This document shows positions 49,756-60,292 of a stretch of DNA of 62,500 bases, one piece after another. Source of the stretch: Leishmania infantum JPCM5. Lineage: Eukaryota > Euglenozoa > Kinetoplastea > Trypanosomatida > Trypanosomatidae. The stretch covers positions 7,501 through 70,000 of the forward strand of contig NC_009407.2 of NCBI RefSeq assembly GCF_000002875.2, written 5' to 3'. The notes beneath the pieces were generated by a model. That model ran no database searches. It worked only from the letters and a program-made list of their open reading frames with translations, and had not been told where the DNA came from. Position 1 is the stretch's first letter. Every line of letters starts with the position of its first letter. The position numbers and the translations under genes were made by a program.

Positions 49756-50570
49756 AGAGCGGAGCTGACCGCAGTGGGGCACCCAGAGGACCGTGTCTGC
49801 TGCTGCTTTCTCCTCGCTTTCCAGAGACTTGTTACTCAGATGTACAGTAGCGGCGCTGGATTTCTTTCGACTGTTCTTCTTCGTCTTACATGTTTGTGTG
49901 TCTATGGGGGCATTCGCGTCCGTCGCTGAGGTCGTCACGACGCCGAGGGGTGGCCGCACGCCTCACCGATACCGTTGCCGCTTGCAACCAGCCACTGGTG
50001 AGCAATGCGCACCGCCGTGCACAAGCGAGACGAGAAAAAAGGAAAGGCTACACCATTTGCATAGAGGATCAGCACCGGTTTATTTTTTTACAGCCTTGTG
50101 CACGGCGAGTTACGGGCATCGTGGTGGTTAGGACGCGTAACGCTTCCGAGTGTGTCGGTGTGCAGAGTTTAGGCGAGTGCACGGGCTGCAGGCCCATCTG
50201 GTGCACTGTCGCGGCCCGATCGGCTACGCCGGTACCTGTCACTGCTTGCTTCCCTTCGCTTCCTCCCCCTAGGTCGCTTCACCTGCCAATGCTGCTCCCT
50301 GTGCGTGCCCCCCCCTCCCAACCCACCCATCCATTGTTGCTCTCTCTTTTTTTTCACTCGTCCCCTTCCCCATCGCCCTCTTCCTTGCGCTCCTCCACCG
50401 TCTCCTTCGCTGCTGCGGCCGCCTTTTCTCCGACTGTGAGGACCACCGACCGGCAAAGGGCATATCGCACCGCGAGCAGCGAGGTGGAGGTGCTGCGTCA
50501 GCATTGCATAGTTAGGCAAACCCACCACACGCACGGCAACACCAGCAGAAGGGTATCTTCTCCCACGTCA
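49756..50570. other. Intergenic region
   Basis: No supported gene. The frame of the next protein is open from 49890, but the stretch before 50571 is C/T-rich leader (strong tract 50336-50420). Confidence 0.6.
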
Positions 50571-51254
50571 ATGGGCGGCAAGGCTTCGAAGGCGGAGACG
50601 GCGCTCACCCCTGAGGCGGTAGATGCCTTGTACAGAGAGGCGTACGCGGCCGGCGCGGTCGACGCTGATATGTATCACACATCAAAACGCGAGGTGATGC
50701 AGCAGCAGGATGCGATGGCAGGTATTGGTGCGTGCATGTTCAGTGCTTGGGTGGCATACGTGTACGGCCGTACGACGGGCGTGCAAGCGGCCGAGGACGC
50801 GGCGGCGCTGCGCCTTGATGCGCAGCAGCAGATGCTTGACAAGACGAGCAAGGACCTAGCGCTGAAACTGGAAGAGAACCGTAGCCTCATTACCGTGCGG
50901 CAAGAGCAGGATGTCATGATTGCACACCAGCGCGATGAGCTGCAACGTGCGGCGCAGCAGCGCCGCGCAATGCAGCGGTCAATGAACGCACTGCGGCGGC
51001 GCAACGCATCTGTGCAGCGGCAGATGCGAAGCCTGAAGTCCTCGCTGAGCGCTATTCAGCTGCAGATGTACGCCGGCATGGCTGGCGCCGCCCTCGTCCT
51101 GGTTGCGGTAGTGTGGTCGACACGACCACTGCGCAACGGACACTGGTCATTCCTTCCTGTCGTAGCCTCGTTGGGAGAAGAGAGGGTGATAGGGGCATCA
51201 GCGCCGGTGCCTGCGGTGGAGGCCGTGGAGGTCAAGGAGCAGGAGGAGTCGTAG
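50571..51254 (+). CDS. Predicted N-myristoylated coiled-coil membrane protein, 227 aa
   Basis: Starting at 50571 the product begins MGGKASKAE, a good N-myristoylation signal (Gly2, small residue at 6). A hydrophobic stretch near GIGACMFSAWVAYVYG (about residues 51-66) is followed by a coiled coil (about 75-160). A clear transmembrane helix, MYAGMAGAALVLVAVVW (about 164-182), precedes a short acidic tail. Myristoylation and the membrane helix suggest peripheral-plus-integral anchoring at the plasma, flagellar or an internal membrane. I do not recognise the family. The upstream in-frame extension is low-complexity leader, and the MGG context supports the start. Confidence 0.7.
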   Translation: MGGKASKAETALTPEAVDALYREAYAAGAVDADMYHTSKREVMQQQDAMAGIGACMFSAWVAYVYGRTTGVQAAEDAAALRLDAQQQMLDKTSKDLALKLEENRSLITVRQEQDVMIAHQRDELQRAAQQRRAMQRSMNALRRRNASVQRQMRSLKSSLSAIQLQMYAGMAGAALVLVAVVWSTRPLRNGHWSFLPVVASLGEERVIGASAPVPAVEAVEVKEQEES

Positions 51255-51970
51255 CGGTGTAAAGCCGCGCATATCACGCGCGGGAAGCGAAAGGCGAGGC
51301 TGCAATACACTGCCAGGGCGCTATGCTGGCTTGCAGACGCGTTGCCATGTGTGAGGCTGTGTTTGCTGTGCTCATGGATGAGTGTGCTCAATGCTTGTCT
51401 GCGTGCGTCTGAGTGCCCTGTCTGCTTCCCTCATTCCCTGCTTGCATCATCTTCTACACCAGACCCGCCCTTCGTGCGTGAGGATGCCGTGCTTGCACGC
51501 AGAGAAAAGAGACAGAGGGACAGAGGGAGAGGGGCGCATGCGCTGACGTGGGCTGCACGCTCCTTTCCTCTTCGCCCTCTTTGTAGACCCACATCCACAC
51601 GCCGTCGAACAGGGAATGAGAAGACATGCTAGGGTGCACCACGTTGCTTCTGTCTTCATTCCCTTCTCTCCCCACTTTTATGACTGCCTGTGCTGTGTCT
51701 TCGTCCCCCCCCCACCACCACCTTCCCCGATTTCGTGTTGCTCACTTGTGTAGACGTCGCAAGGACTGTTTCGCTCGCTCGCTCTCTCAGCCCATCGCCG
51801 AAGGGATGGTGGGGGAGGTGCGACTGCGGTGAATGGCGGAGGGAAGGAGCAGGGGAGCGCTGCTCTCTCTTCTTTCTCTGCCGGGGTCAATTTTCATGTG
51901 CATCGACTTTGCCTCTCCTCTCAACCTCTGCTCTCCCCGTGCACGACACATAGACGTGCAGGACGTGCCG
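51255..51970. other. Intergenic region
   Basis: No supported gene. A C-rich tract with C9 at 51706-51714 and a pyrimidine tract 51911-51945 lie upstream of the next start, with AG at 51951-51952. Confidence 0.6.
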
Positions 51971-52786
51971 ATGGAACGCAACACGCTGCAGGTAGTCGCT
52001 TCTGCAGTGAACGCGGAGGCACTCTCGCGCGCTGAGGATCATGCTTGCCATGCGTCTCCCATGCGCCGTGTGTACCGCCTCCGCGACTCGTGTGCGGCGC
52101 TGCAGCTTATTCTCCTGGCCTACAAACACCGTCGCTGCAGTGCGCATTCGATGACGGTCGCCATGTTCGTTGAGGCTTGCGCCTCTGATCTTGTGCAGGG
52201 AGTGCATGTCCTAGAGAGCGCCCCCTTATCCTCTTCACCCAGCCACGACTCCTCCGGTGACGCCATCGCGACGTTGGAGGCACCGTGGTTCGACATCGGC
52301 TCTGAGGCAGGTGACGACGTACGCGTGTACCTGCTGCTGCCTACCTACGCGGATTACTTCTTTGACTACACAATGTACTGGGCACGGGTCGCGTACTCGG
52401 AAATGGCGCGCCAGTGCGCTGGCCACGGCCTCATCGCGAAGCTGCAGACCGTCGGTGGGGGTTGGGCCTCGCTGCACCGGGCCGACAAGTCCCTCGCGTG
52501 CGCGTTGCAGCTGCACGCTGTGGCACAAGCGGTGTTCGATGAGGATGTTGTGCGCAAGTGCCGCCTCTTTATTGGGTGGGCTCATCTCTGGAACAGCGAT
52601 CCGGCCAAGGCTCTGGAGGTGTTTTATGCGGAACTGGCAGCCGCGCGACGGCATGGCGACCCAGTCCACGAAAGGCGCTGCCTACACGCCATTCAGAACG
52701 CGGAGCACAACCCTCGCCTCGCCCCCGGGGGGGCACACACGGGCCACTACCAGCTTGTGAACCTTTGGTGGCGTGCGCTTGCCTAG
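51971..52786 (+). CDS. Hypothetical protein, 271 aa
   Basis: I chose the ATG at 51971 (MERNTLQVVASAV) because the pyrimidine tract and AG at 51951-51952 lie just upstream; earlier in-frame ATGs at 51833 and 51896 lie before or within that tract. The product is helical with repeated A/L-rich helices (ASLHRADKSLACALQLHAVAQAVF, LFIGWAHLWNSDPAKALEVFYAELAAARRHGD) that look like two or three degenerate TPR units at about residues 170-245. No catalytic motif is evident. A TPR-like adaptor is a guess. Confidence 0.65.
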   Translation: MERNTLQVVASAVNAEALSRAEDHACHASPMRRVYRLRDSCAALQLILLAYKHRRCSAHSMTVAMFVEACASDLVQGVHVLESAPLSSSPSHDSSGDAIATLEAPWFDIGSEAGDDVRVYLLLPTYADYFFDYTMYWARVAYSEMARQCAGHGLIAKLQTVGGGWASLHRADKSLACALQLHAVAQAVFDEDVVRKCRLFIGWAHLWNSDPAKALEVFYAELAAARRHGDPVHERRCLHAIQNAEHNPRLAPGGAHTGHYQLVNLWWRALA

Positions 52787-53827
52787 ATGAAGCCCGCGTC
52801 CCTTTTGAGTCCTTCCACTCAGGCGTCTTCTCTTGTGTTCGGACGGGCACGGGGAAGCCGAGGTCGTGCGCGGAAGAGAGGCGCAGCAGCGCATGAAAGG
52901 GGTGCTGGTGTGCGCGGGTGTTGGTGTCTCTGAGAGCCTCAAGATGAACATCTCACGCTCGAGTGTACCCAGTGAAAGCGGGCAGAGACGGATTAGCTAG
53001 GGAATGGACGGCGGTAACCGTGCGGCGTTTGGAGAGCGAGACCTAGGCGTCGTACCGCACGGCCCAGCGCGCCCACTCTGTGTGGGAGGGGGGGGGCTTG
53101 TGAGCTCCGCCATCTCTTCCAATGCCGAGTCACCTCTGGTCGTAAGAGGGTCTATTGCCTACGACGTGGGCGAGTGAGGGCGATGCATCGCTGCCGATGT
53201 CGGCGGTTCGGTTCTGGATGGCGGTGCGTCGGAGAGCGAACCGCGACAGTGAGCACACGCTTGTGCCATCCACGTGACGGGCAGAGCGTCAGCGTTACTC
53301 GAATAAACCTCACCGCTAGCCCTTTCTGCCTACCAGTGTGGGGTGCCTGTGTGCTAACGCGAGGGATATATGCACGAAGGGTAGAAAACAGCATGATGGA
53401 AGGAGTGGCTGCGAGGCGGAGTGCTGGTGGGCGGAGTTTTAGGACAAGGCCGTGCTCAGTTGGCTGAGTCGGCGCATTGCTGTGACACGCGTCTATTGCT
53501 GCTTCAAACCACGCGGTGTGGGGCTTGTGACATGCCGCGGAGTAGAGTGGGTGGCTGAGCTGATGATGCGCTGTGACAGAGAGGTGAACACGCTGAAAGA
53601 AAGCAGCGGCATTATGGCGTAGCGTGCAGAGGGAGATATCGCGCGTGTTCGGTCACTTCATCGGACGGCAGTGCGCGGCAGGTCATCTCCTTCGAACTTC
53701 TCTCTTGCACTTCTCTTCGTCGTCCTTCGGCCGCCCCCTCTTGCCTTCGGCACCAACACGATGACCCCCCTCCTCCACTGAGTGCTTCGCTCGCCTCACT
53801 CTCAGAATTTCTTCACTTTTGTTTCAG
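52787..53827. other. Intergenic region
   Basis: No supported gene. A G9 run is at about 53090-53098. A T/C-rich stretch ends in AG at 53826-53827, a likely splice acceptor for the broken gene downstream. Confidence 0.55.
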
Positions 53828-53909
53828 GCCAACACAATCACCACGCCCCTTCAAGATGGCCATGACGTGAATCATCACGAAGAAGCTGTTGACGCGGCGG
53901 CCGCGTCGG

Positions 53910-54499
53910 ATGGGTGTCCCGTCTGTACCTCTTCTGAGGGAGAGCCGCGCAGGAGTATATGCTTCAGCATTTCATCACGCTACGCAAACTCTTCCTTACG
54001 TTCCTCTTGCCAGCTGTGGACGCAGCGCGCTAGCCTCGCTGAGCCCATTGGGTACCACGGAGCCCCACGTGACAGAGGGCACAACAGCGCCGACTGGCTC
54101 CTCGGTGGCTGTGAATCAGAGCAGCAGCGCATTCAACAGACGGCAGGTTCGGTTCCTCGTGGTGAACATGGCTTTGTGCCACTTCTCTCTTCCCACGGGG
54201 GAGGCCTCCAAGGACGATGTCGAATCTCCAGTGGGTGGCCTGCGGCATCGCCGGTAAGGAACTGCACAACTTCCCCTTCGACGATGAAGCCTTTTCGAGC
54301 CGCCTGCCGCGTGCCACGGAGCGTATGGCGGCGGGCTGTGCTCCTGTTTTGACGGCCGCGCATCTTTTATGGCTTTCTCGAAGACCTCGAGGACACATCG
54401 ACGGGGCGCGACAGCGACGAGGACGACGGGGCAGCTTGCAGCCACTTTTTGTGGCGCGCGTTCATGCGGCACTGTTGTGCATTGGCCGCCGCGTAGGTA
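53910..54499 (+). pseudogene. Probable protein gene interrupted by two frameshifts
   Basis: Three overlapping frames each hold a protein-like piece in order. Frame A, from ATG 53910 (MGVPSVPLLRESRAG) to about 54220, includes RRQVRFLVVNMALCHFSLPTGEASK. Frame B, about 54217-54350, includes LQWVACGIAGKELHNFPFDDEAFSSRL. Frame C, about 54353-54499, includes RIFYGFLEDLEDTSTGRDSDEDDGAACSHFLW and ends at TAG 54497-54499. Each step moves the frame by +1. Spliced conceptually it would be about 195 aa with an acidic C-terminal patch. It may be a decayed gene or a real gene with two sequencing or assembly errors; I do not recognise the family. A two-ATG mini-ORF lies in the leader at 53854-53868. Confidence 0.45.
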
Positions 54500-55704
54500 T
54501 CGCGGTAGGACGCGGTGGCCGAAGAAGGTGGGAGTGGGGTCAGGCAGAGAGCCTGCGGTGCCTTTTCGTCGGTGCTGCTGGACGGCAGCCTCCCTCCCCT
54601 CGCGCGCGCAGTTGCACCCACGCTACCTCTGCTTTTCTCATGCTCCCCTTGTTCCGCGCGTGTGTTTGTTGCCGCTGTGCGTTTTGCAGTGCAGCGAGTA
54701 CGCCGCGCTCGCCACTGTTTGCCCGTGAAGGGCGGCTGTGAGAAATTGGGATGCACGAGCTAAGAAGGCAGCGCAAGAAGGCAGACACGTGCAGCGCAAC
54801 ACAGCGCTTCATACTAACGGCAGAAGGTATGACGAGCACGGCCAACGCTTGGGGTGAGGGGGGTGGGCAGCGGAAGAGAAGCTCTGCGTGTCTCTGCGCG
54901 TTACATACCTGTGCATATGTGCTGCTGATGGTGGGCTGCTTCGCCCTCACAAGTGCGGAAGGGATGACTGAGTAGTGGGCACCTGGGCCCCCTCTCTCTC
55001 GCCCCTCTTTGCGCATCCGTTTCTTACCACTTCACTTGGTGCTGCCAACCAGTGCTGGAATGAGGTGTCTAGGGATGGTGAAACTCTGCTCCTCCCCTGC
55101 CTCGTGGTTCCTCGCTCTCCACCACCAACAACACCAGTCCCGGAGAGGCGGCACCTGACATCCTGGCCTCCCTCGTGCCCTCTGATCACCTGATTTCTGC
55201 CGTCTTCCCCCACCCTCCCCCATGCTCTCCCACTTCTTTTCATTGGCGTGTGCTTTCCCACTGCGCTTGTGCGTGTGTGCTCACGCTTTAGCCCCGCACA
55301 CTTGTTGAGCGCCACGGCCCGACATCGACACACACGTACGAAAAGGCGAAAGGGAAGATCATCGACGTACGTCAGCCCCGCGCCATTCACGCTGCTCCCC
55401 GTTCGCGTCTGTACTGGTGTGCAGATAGAGAGAGAACTGGCGCGTTGCGTCCTTTGACTTTGATCGTCGCCCTCCCCGCCCCCGACTTGCCCGCCTCCTC
55501 CTCGTTGGAGTGACTGGCCGGGGCAAGCGCCGCAGGCCCCGCGGTGGACTGTGCAACAGGGACAAAGGGCGACAACGACATCAGAAGCGCTACGGAAGTG
55601 TCTCGGCGGGACGCTGCGTCCTCCCTGTATCCGTTTTTGTTTCCCGCGCGCTGATTCACAGTTGCAAAACAGGAGTCTCCCATACTGACCGATTGCGTTT
55701 CACG
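54500..55704. other. Intergenic region, 1.2 kb
   Basis: No supported gene; C/T-rich DNA with short broken frames on both strands. Confidence 0.55.
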
Positions 55705-56082
55705 ATGAACAGCGCTGACGCGCTAGAGCCGATACCCCGCAGCATTGCTCCGGATCAGGAGTTGGCTATCCTCAAGCTCATCCTCGACTTACGCAGCCTG
55801 GGCGATGTGGACGGCAGCAAAAAGATACGGCGGCGAGTGCGTGAGGCGCTTCTGAAGAGCAGCGACGATTCAGAGGCGATGAGCAAGGTGGATGATATCA
55901 TCCGTCGAGGTAAGCGCACGCAGAGCAAGTTGGACGGAAGCTACGAGGAACGGCAGCGACTCAAACGTAAGCGTCGTGAGGAAGACTTGGCGGCGGCGTC
56001 ACGCCTCGTCGACGTTGAGGCAGGCAGCGGCGAGGACTCGGAGGGATCAGCATCTACGGAAGAGGACGGCACCGAGGAATAG
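55705..56082 (+). CDS. Small charged protein, 125 aa
   Basis: Unrecognised. It starts MNSADALEPIPRSIAPDQE. The first ~65 residues are predicted helical (LAILKLILDLRSLGDVDGSKKIRRRVREALLK). A basic stretch follows (RQRLKRKRREED, about residues 85-97, NLS-like), then an acidic Ser/Glu/Asp tail (GSGEDSEGSASTEEDGTEE). The layout suggests a nuclear or nucleolar protein. The upstream frame is open to 55510 without an ATG, so 55705 is the only ATG start. Confidence 0.65.
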   Translation: MNSADALEPIPRSIAPDQELAILKLILDLRSLGDVDGSKKIRRRVREALLKSSDDSEAMSKVDDIIRRGKRTQSKLDGSYEERQRLKRKRREEDLAAASRLVDVEAGSGEDSEGSASTEEDGTEE

Positions 56083-56749
56083 TGGAGATGTGCTACGTCA
56101 TGGCATCTGAGCTGCATCACTGTGCGAGTGCGAGTGCGCGTGTTTACTCACCGTGGGGCCCGCTTCGATCCGCCGCGACAGCACAGTGACGGGGCGGCCC
56201 ACAGTTGGCGGTGCCCTTTGCATTCACGTCTGCGCCAATGTGGCGTTGGGTCTGCCTCTCTTTCTCTCTGTGTGCGACAGGGCGTTGCGGAAATCACATG
56301 TCGTCTCCTTCGTTTTAAAGACGCACAAACGGCAACAAGATAGATGAAGTGCGTCCCAAGTAACAGCGCGCATGCCCAAGCGTGTGGGTTTGTGTATGTG
56401 TGTGTGAGGCAGGACTGTGCTTCCGGCAGCCTCGTCACATTGAACAAGCCGCCGCCTCCGTCCCCTTCCCCTTCACCTTCTCTCTCGCATGCGAGATGCG
56501 ATTGACGCCCTCGCCATCAGCATGGACTTGCTTCTTAGTTTCAATGCCCAAGGGTTTTGTCTGACGGAGAAAGCGAGGAGGAAGGAGAGGGGTGGCTTCG
56601 ATAAGCATGAGCACAGGTGGTCATGCACACAAACTTGCATGCATGTAGGCGTGCCCGTCACCCTTCTCACATGCTTGAGCTGTTTTCCCTTTGAGGCTTT
56701 TGCGTTTTTGTTCTTCTCCAGGAGGGTTCACGTCGAGCGCTACGGTAAT
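56083..56749. other. Intergenic region
   Basis: No supported gene on this stretch. A + strand ATG frame begins at 56489 and runs 311 codons to 57424, but its second half is the reverse of the retroelement-like sequence below and it ends in a run of proline codons. Confidence 0.5.
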
Positions 56750-57300
56750 GAGGCGCCATCTGCGACCTTTCGGTGCTCCATGAGCGAGCTCTTCTCCTCG
56801 TGCGCGTCCGCGCAGAAACGCAATTCGAGGGTCCCGCCTCCTTTTGGCAGCACAGCGTCCTGTGCGCGTAGTCTTCTCTCCGATGGCTCACGCGCTCTTT
56901 CCGCCGACAGCCGCTCCCCATCTCGCTGGTCGGAGCGCGAAGCCGAGGCAACGCGTAATCTCGAAACGATGGGGGTGAGGCACTTTGGACGGTTTGCACC
57001 GACGGCGGAGAGAGGGGCCGGGTGCCCCCTCGGGCGGGGGCAGGAACGGTTCGGGCAGCCCAAACGGCTCGCAGAGAAACTGGGAGTGGGGGACGGCGAA
57101 GGCGACCGTTGCAGCGCTGGCGTCGGCAATTCCGTGACGACTTTGTTCTTTCAAGCCCGGGCAACACAACAAATGCTCAGGGGTCTCTTGGCAGCGGTGG
57201 TTGCGCATCCACAGTGCGGCTTTGACAGGCTCACGAACGCCGTCGGTGCCGTTGAGGTGCACCGCGAGTGCTACACGCTCCACATCTCACGTCACCGCAA
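56750..57300 (-). mobile_element. Possible degenerate ingi/L1Tc-type retroelement remnant (DIRE-like)
   Basis: Reading the minus strand, 57187-57150 encodes ETPEHLLCCPGLKE. Directly upstream, in a neighbouring frame (about 57215-57205), is HCGCA. Together they resemble the C-terminal zinc knuckle of non-LTR retrotransposon polyproteins (C-x2-C ... ET-x-EHLL-x-x-CP), here split by a frameshift. Three minus-strand frames stay partly open through 56667-57283 with basic Arg/Pro-rich content. Leishmania genomes are known to hold only decayed members of this clade (DIREs). There is no reverse transcriptase motif or clear poly(A) tail in view, so the call is tentative. Confidence 0.35.
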
Positions 57301-57637
57301 AAAAGAGGCGTCCGTGCGCAGAACGCGCGCGTGGGTGATGGCGCCGCGCGTGACCACGTGTGACAGCGGGGTAGTGCATACAGGGGGAAGTAGCCCCCCC
57401 GCACCACCACCACCACCACCGTGATCACGTCGCTACCCACGGCCTGTCTGCCGGAGTCTACGCCGCGCTCGCCTACCTCAAAAGGCAGGTTTGCTGGCGC
57501 TCGGCTTTCCCCATCGCGGGGCTCTGGACCGTAGCAACACGCTGAGGTGGCCGGCTTCGCCACAGTTGAGTCTTTGCCCCCTCTCCAATCATCTGTGTAT
57601 ATCTGACGGTTCAACATTAGCATCGTTCCTCTGTCGT

Positions 57638-57739
57638 CTTCTCTCCTGCTCTCCCCCTCCTTTTCCTCTATGCATCGCCCACAGACTTCTCTCTTGCCTA
57701 GGGCGACAACCACCAACCCCTCTGTGCTTCTCCACTCAG
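57638..57739 (+). promoter_or_regulatory. Predicted trans-splice acceptor of the RidA gene
   Basis: A long C/T tract (57638-57670 and onward) is followed by several AGs, with the one at 57738-57739 closest to the start codon at 57806. Confidence 0.5.
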
Positions 57740-57805
57740 GCCTCACGACACGCTCGTGCGCAAACGTCTCGAACACTCCGTCTTCTCTACACTGCCCCAT
57801 CAACC

Positions 57806-58297
57806 ATGCCCGGCGTTGTGGAAGCCAACCTGCAGAAGCTGGGCATCACCCTGCCTGTTCCTGCTGCCCCTGCAGCTTCCTACGCGCCGTTCTGCATCGT
57901 GGGAAACATGGTCTACGTCTCCGGCCAGCTTCCCAAGGATGCCGATGGCAAGCTAATGGTGGGCCAGCTCGGTGACTCGCTGACGGCTGAGGATGGCAAG
58001 GCCGCAGCGAAAAGCTGCGCCGTACAGCTGATCGCTCAGATAAAGGCCGCCGCCGGCGGCGATCTCGACAAGGTGAAGAGGGTTGTGATGGTGCGCTGCT
58101 ACGTGAACTCTGCATGCAACTTCCATGACCACCCGCTTGTGGCCAACGGCTGCTCCGACCTCCTGGTGAGCGTGTTCGGCGATAAAGTCGGCCTCCATGC
58201 TCGCTGCGCTTTCGGCGTCGCACAGCTGCCCTTCAACTCCATGGTGGAGATCGAGGCTCAGTTCGAGCTCAAGGAAGACGCCAAGGTTGCCTCGTAG
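57806..58297 (+). CDS. RidA/YjgF/L-PSP family protein (2-iminobutanoate/2-iminopropanoate deaminase type)
   Basis: The 163-aa product starts MPGVVEANLQKLGITLP. It has the fold-defining segments YAPFCIVGNMVYVSGQLPKDADGKL, VKRVVMVRCYVNS and GLHARCAFGVAQLPFNSMVEIEAQF. The arginine in HARCAFGVAQLP corresponds to the RidA arginine that holds the substrate carboxylate. Classic RidA removes reactive imines from PLP enzymes; some members were described as endoribonuclease L-PSP. In Leishmania this gene sits immediately upstream of the PGPA ABC transporter in the H locus, as here. It is longer than bacterial RidA (about 130 aa) because of an N-terminal extension and loop insertions. Confidence 0.93.
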   Translation: MPGVVEANLQKLGITLPVPAAPAASYAPFCIVGNMVYVSGQLPKDADGKLMVGQLGDSLTAEDGKAAAKSCAVQLIAQIKAAAGGDLDKVKRVVMVRCYVNSACNFHDHPLVANGCSDLLVSVFGDKVGLHARCAFGVAQLPFNSMVEIEAQFELKEDAKVAS

Positions 58298-58780
58298 AAG
58301 ATGCATTTGATGAAGGCCGTAGCAGCCGGCGAAAGCTAACGAGCACGCGGGAGTAGCAGTCGCTGCTTCCGCTCGGCAAACGCTTCTCGCGGGCGCGTCG
58401 CACCGTTCCCCTCCCCCTGCAGAGGTGGCGGGGCGGTGGGGGAGGGCGTCTCGATCTGTTCCCTGGCCCTGTACCTCTCTTTTTTTCTCTTGAAGCCCGA
58501 ATATGCTTCTTTTATCTTTCTGTTAGCGACAAGGAACGCACTTCATCCAGAGAGCCTCTTCGCTCACCTCGCGAAGCACGCCTTTGCCTATTCGAACCCT
58601 CTCTCTCCGATTCATCAATGTGCAGCCTTGCTGACAGTTCTTACCGCTGTGGGCGCATGTGTCAGTGCATGTGTACGGATGGGCGGTGATGTGTAGGCCG
58701 CTCTTGTCCCCTTCTCTCCACTCGCCGCGGTACCCCCTGCCCGTCACGTCATTTATCGGGTTCGACTCGTTGATTTCGGT

Positions 58781-58796
58781 TATATATATATATATA
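58781..58796 (+). repeat. (TA)8 microsatellite
   Basis: Uninterrupted TA tract followed by a T run, in an otherwise G/C-rich spacer. Confidence 0.9.
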
Positions 58797-59504
58797 TTTT
58801 TTTTCGACTCGTTTTGTTTTCTTGGTTTCTCGTTCTTCTCCCTGCAGCACCGGCAAACAGACCTTTCCACTGTCCCCTCCCACTTCTGTGGGCCTCTCCT
58901 CCTCCTTGGCGTTGATGTGCGAGCATGCGCGTTGGATAAGGAGCACGTTTGTGCTTTGGTGAGCAGGTGCGTGCGGGTGCGTGTGCGTGTGTGTCCGTGC
59001 TGCTGGTGAGACTCCGCAAGCGAGTCAGGAAGAGAAAGGTAAGAAGGAAGAAAGAGACAAGTTGATGTTCAATTCGTGGGGCTCGCCTGGTCTGCGCGAA
59101 GCAGCGCGCCCACTCGCCTGCGCTGGTGTCGAAGGCGTGGCCTGCGTGTCTGTCTGCCTACGATACCCAAAAAAAAAACGCATGCACAAAAATGAAAGCG
59201 TAATGGTGCAAACGAAATCGAAAACAAGCGAAGAAACGTAGCTGAAGAACGGGGACAACGACGTCCGTGTAACCTTGTGAGGATGCGGAGGTGTGCTTCA
59301 GCCGTCCTCGCGTGGTGTACCACAAAGCCGTACATCTGATGTCGAGTCTCAATGACTGTCAAATGCCGGCGCAGAGATGCATCAACTCCGAAGGCAACCA
59401 CGGAGATTAAATGATGACATGGAGAAGAGCGAGCTGAAAATCGTCTTCTCCGCTTCCATTTTTCTTGTCTCTACTTGATTCCACCTCCACGTGCCCACCT
59501 TGAT

Positions 59505-59520
59505 ACACACACACACACAC
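59505..59520 (+). repeat. (AC)8 microsatellite
   Basis: Uninterrupted AC tract. Confidence 0.9.
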
Positions 59521-60260
59521 ATCCACGCGCGCATACGCCGTCGACAGCAGCCGTCTGCCATCTACGAACTCCGTGCGTGTGTGTACGTTTCGACCGCGCT
59601 CTCATCAGCGGTGCTTCTTCACTGTTTCTACCTAGCTTTCCCCTCACTCCTCACCGCCTGCTTCCCCTCGCGACCCCCCTCCTTTTCACTCAGAGGAGTG
59701 TGAGGAACGCGCCGGTGTTGCAGGTGAGCGGGAGCAAACAAATACGAATTCGCTGAAGCCCCGACACAGCACAGCCCGCTGCTCGTGCGGTGCTCCTGCA
59801 TGTGCGGCGAACTTTGCAACGCGCATTACCATTGAGGATTCGCGCATCCTTGCAAGTCGCCTGTATCATCACCGCCTCTCGGTGTAGTTGTCTGCAAGAC
59901 GATCTTAGCGTCCTGTATCCGCTTTCTCCTTTCTCGAGGTCCCACAGGCGGTGCTCCACTGCGGCACCACGAGTCTCATACAGAGGCAAAAAAAAACTTC
60001 TATGCTTTCTAGTCGACGGAAAACCGATCGAAGCACATCGCTGGTCGCCGTATACACGCGCGCGCTCTATAAAGCGACGCTTCTGCGCACTTCCCCGCCT
60101 CTCCGTCTCGATCGCTTCACCACTAAGACGACAAGCTGCCAACACACGCCTCGCACGTCTTTGCCCGCATAGTTTGCAGAACTACAAGACTCGAGGACAC
60201 ATAAACGACATAAAAAAGGAAGGCTGCGCAGAGCCGCCTCGTTCCCACTGGCGAGTGTTC

Positions 60261-60286
<26 letters not shown>
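60261..60286 (+). repeat. (GT)13 microsatellite
   Basis: Uninterrupted 26-bp GT tract in the spacer upstream of the ABC transporter. Confidence 0.95.

Positions 60287-60292
<6 letters not shown>

Noticed and set aside
56489..57424. 311-aa + strand ORF
   Set aside because: It has mixed low-complexity content, ends in a proline run from a CCA repeat, and its second half is antisense to retroelement-like sequence.
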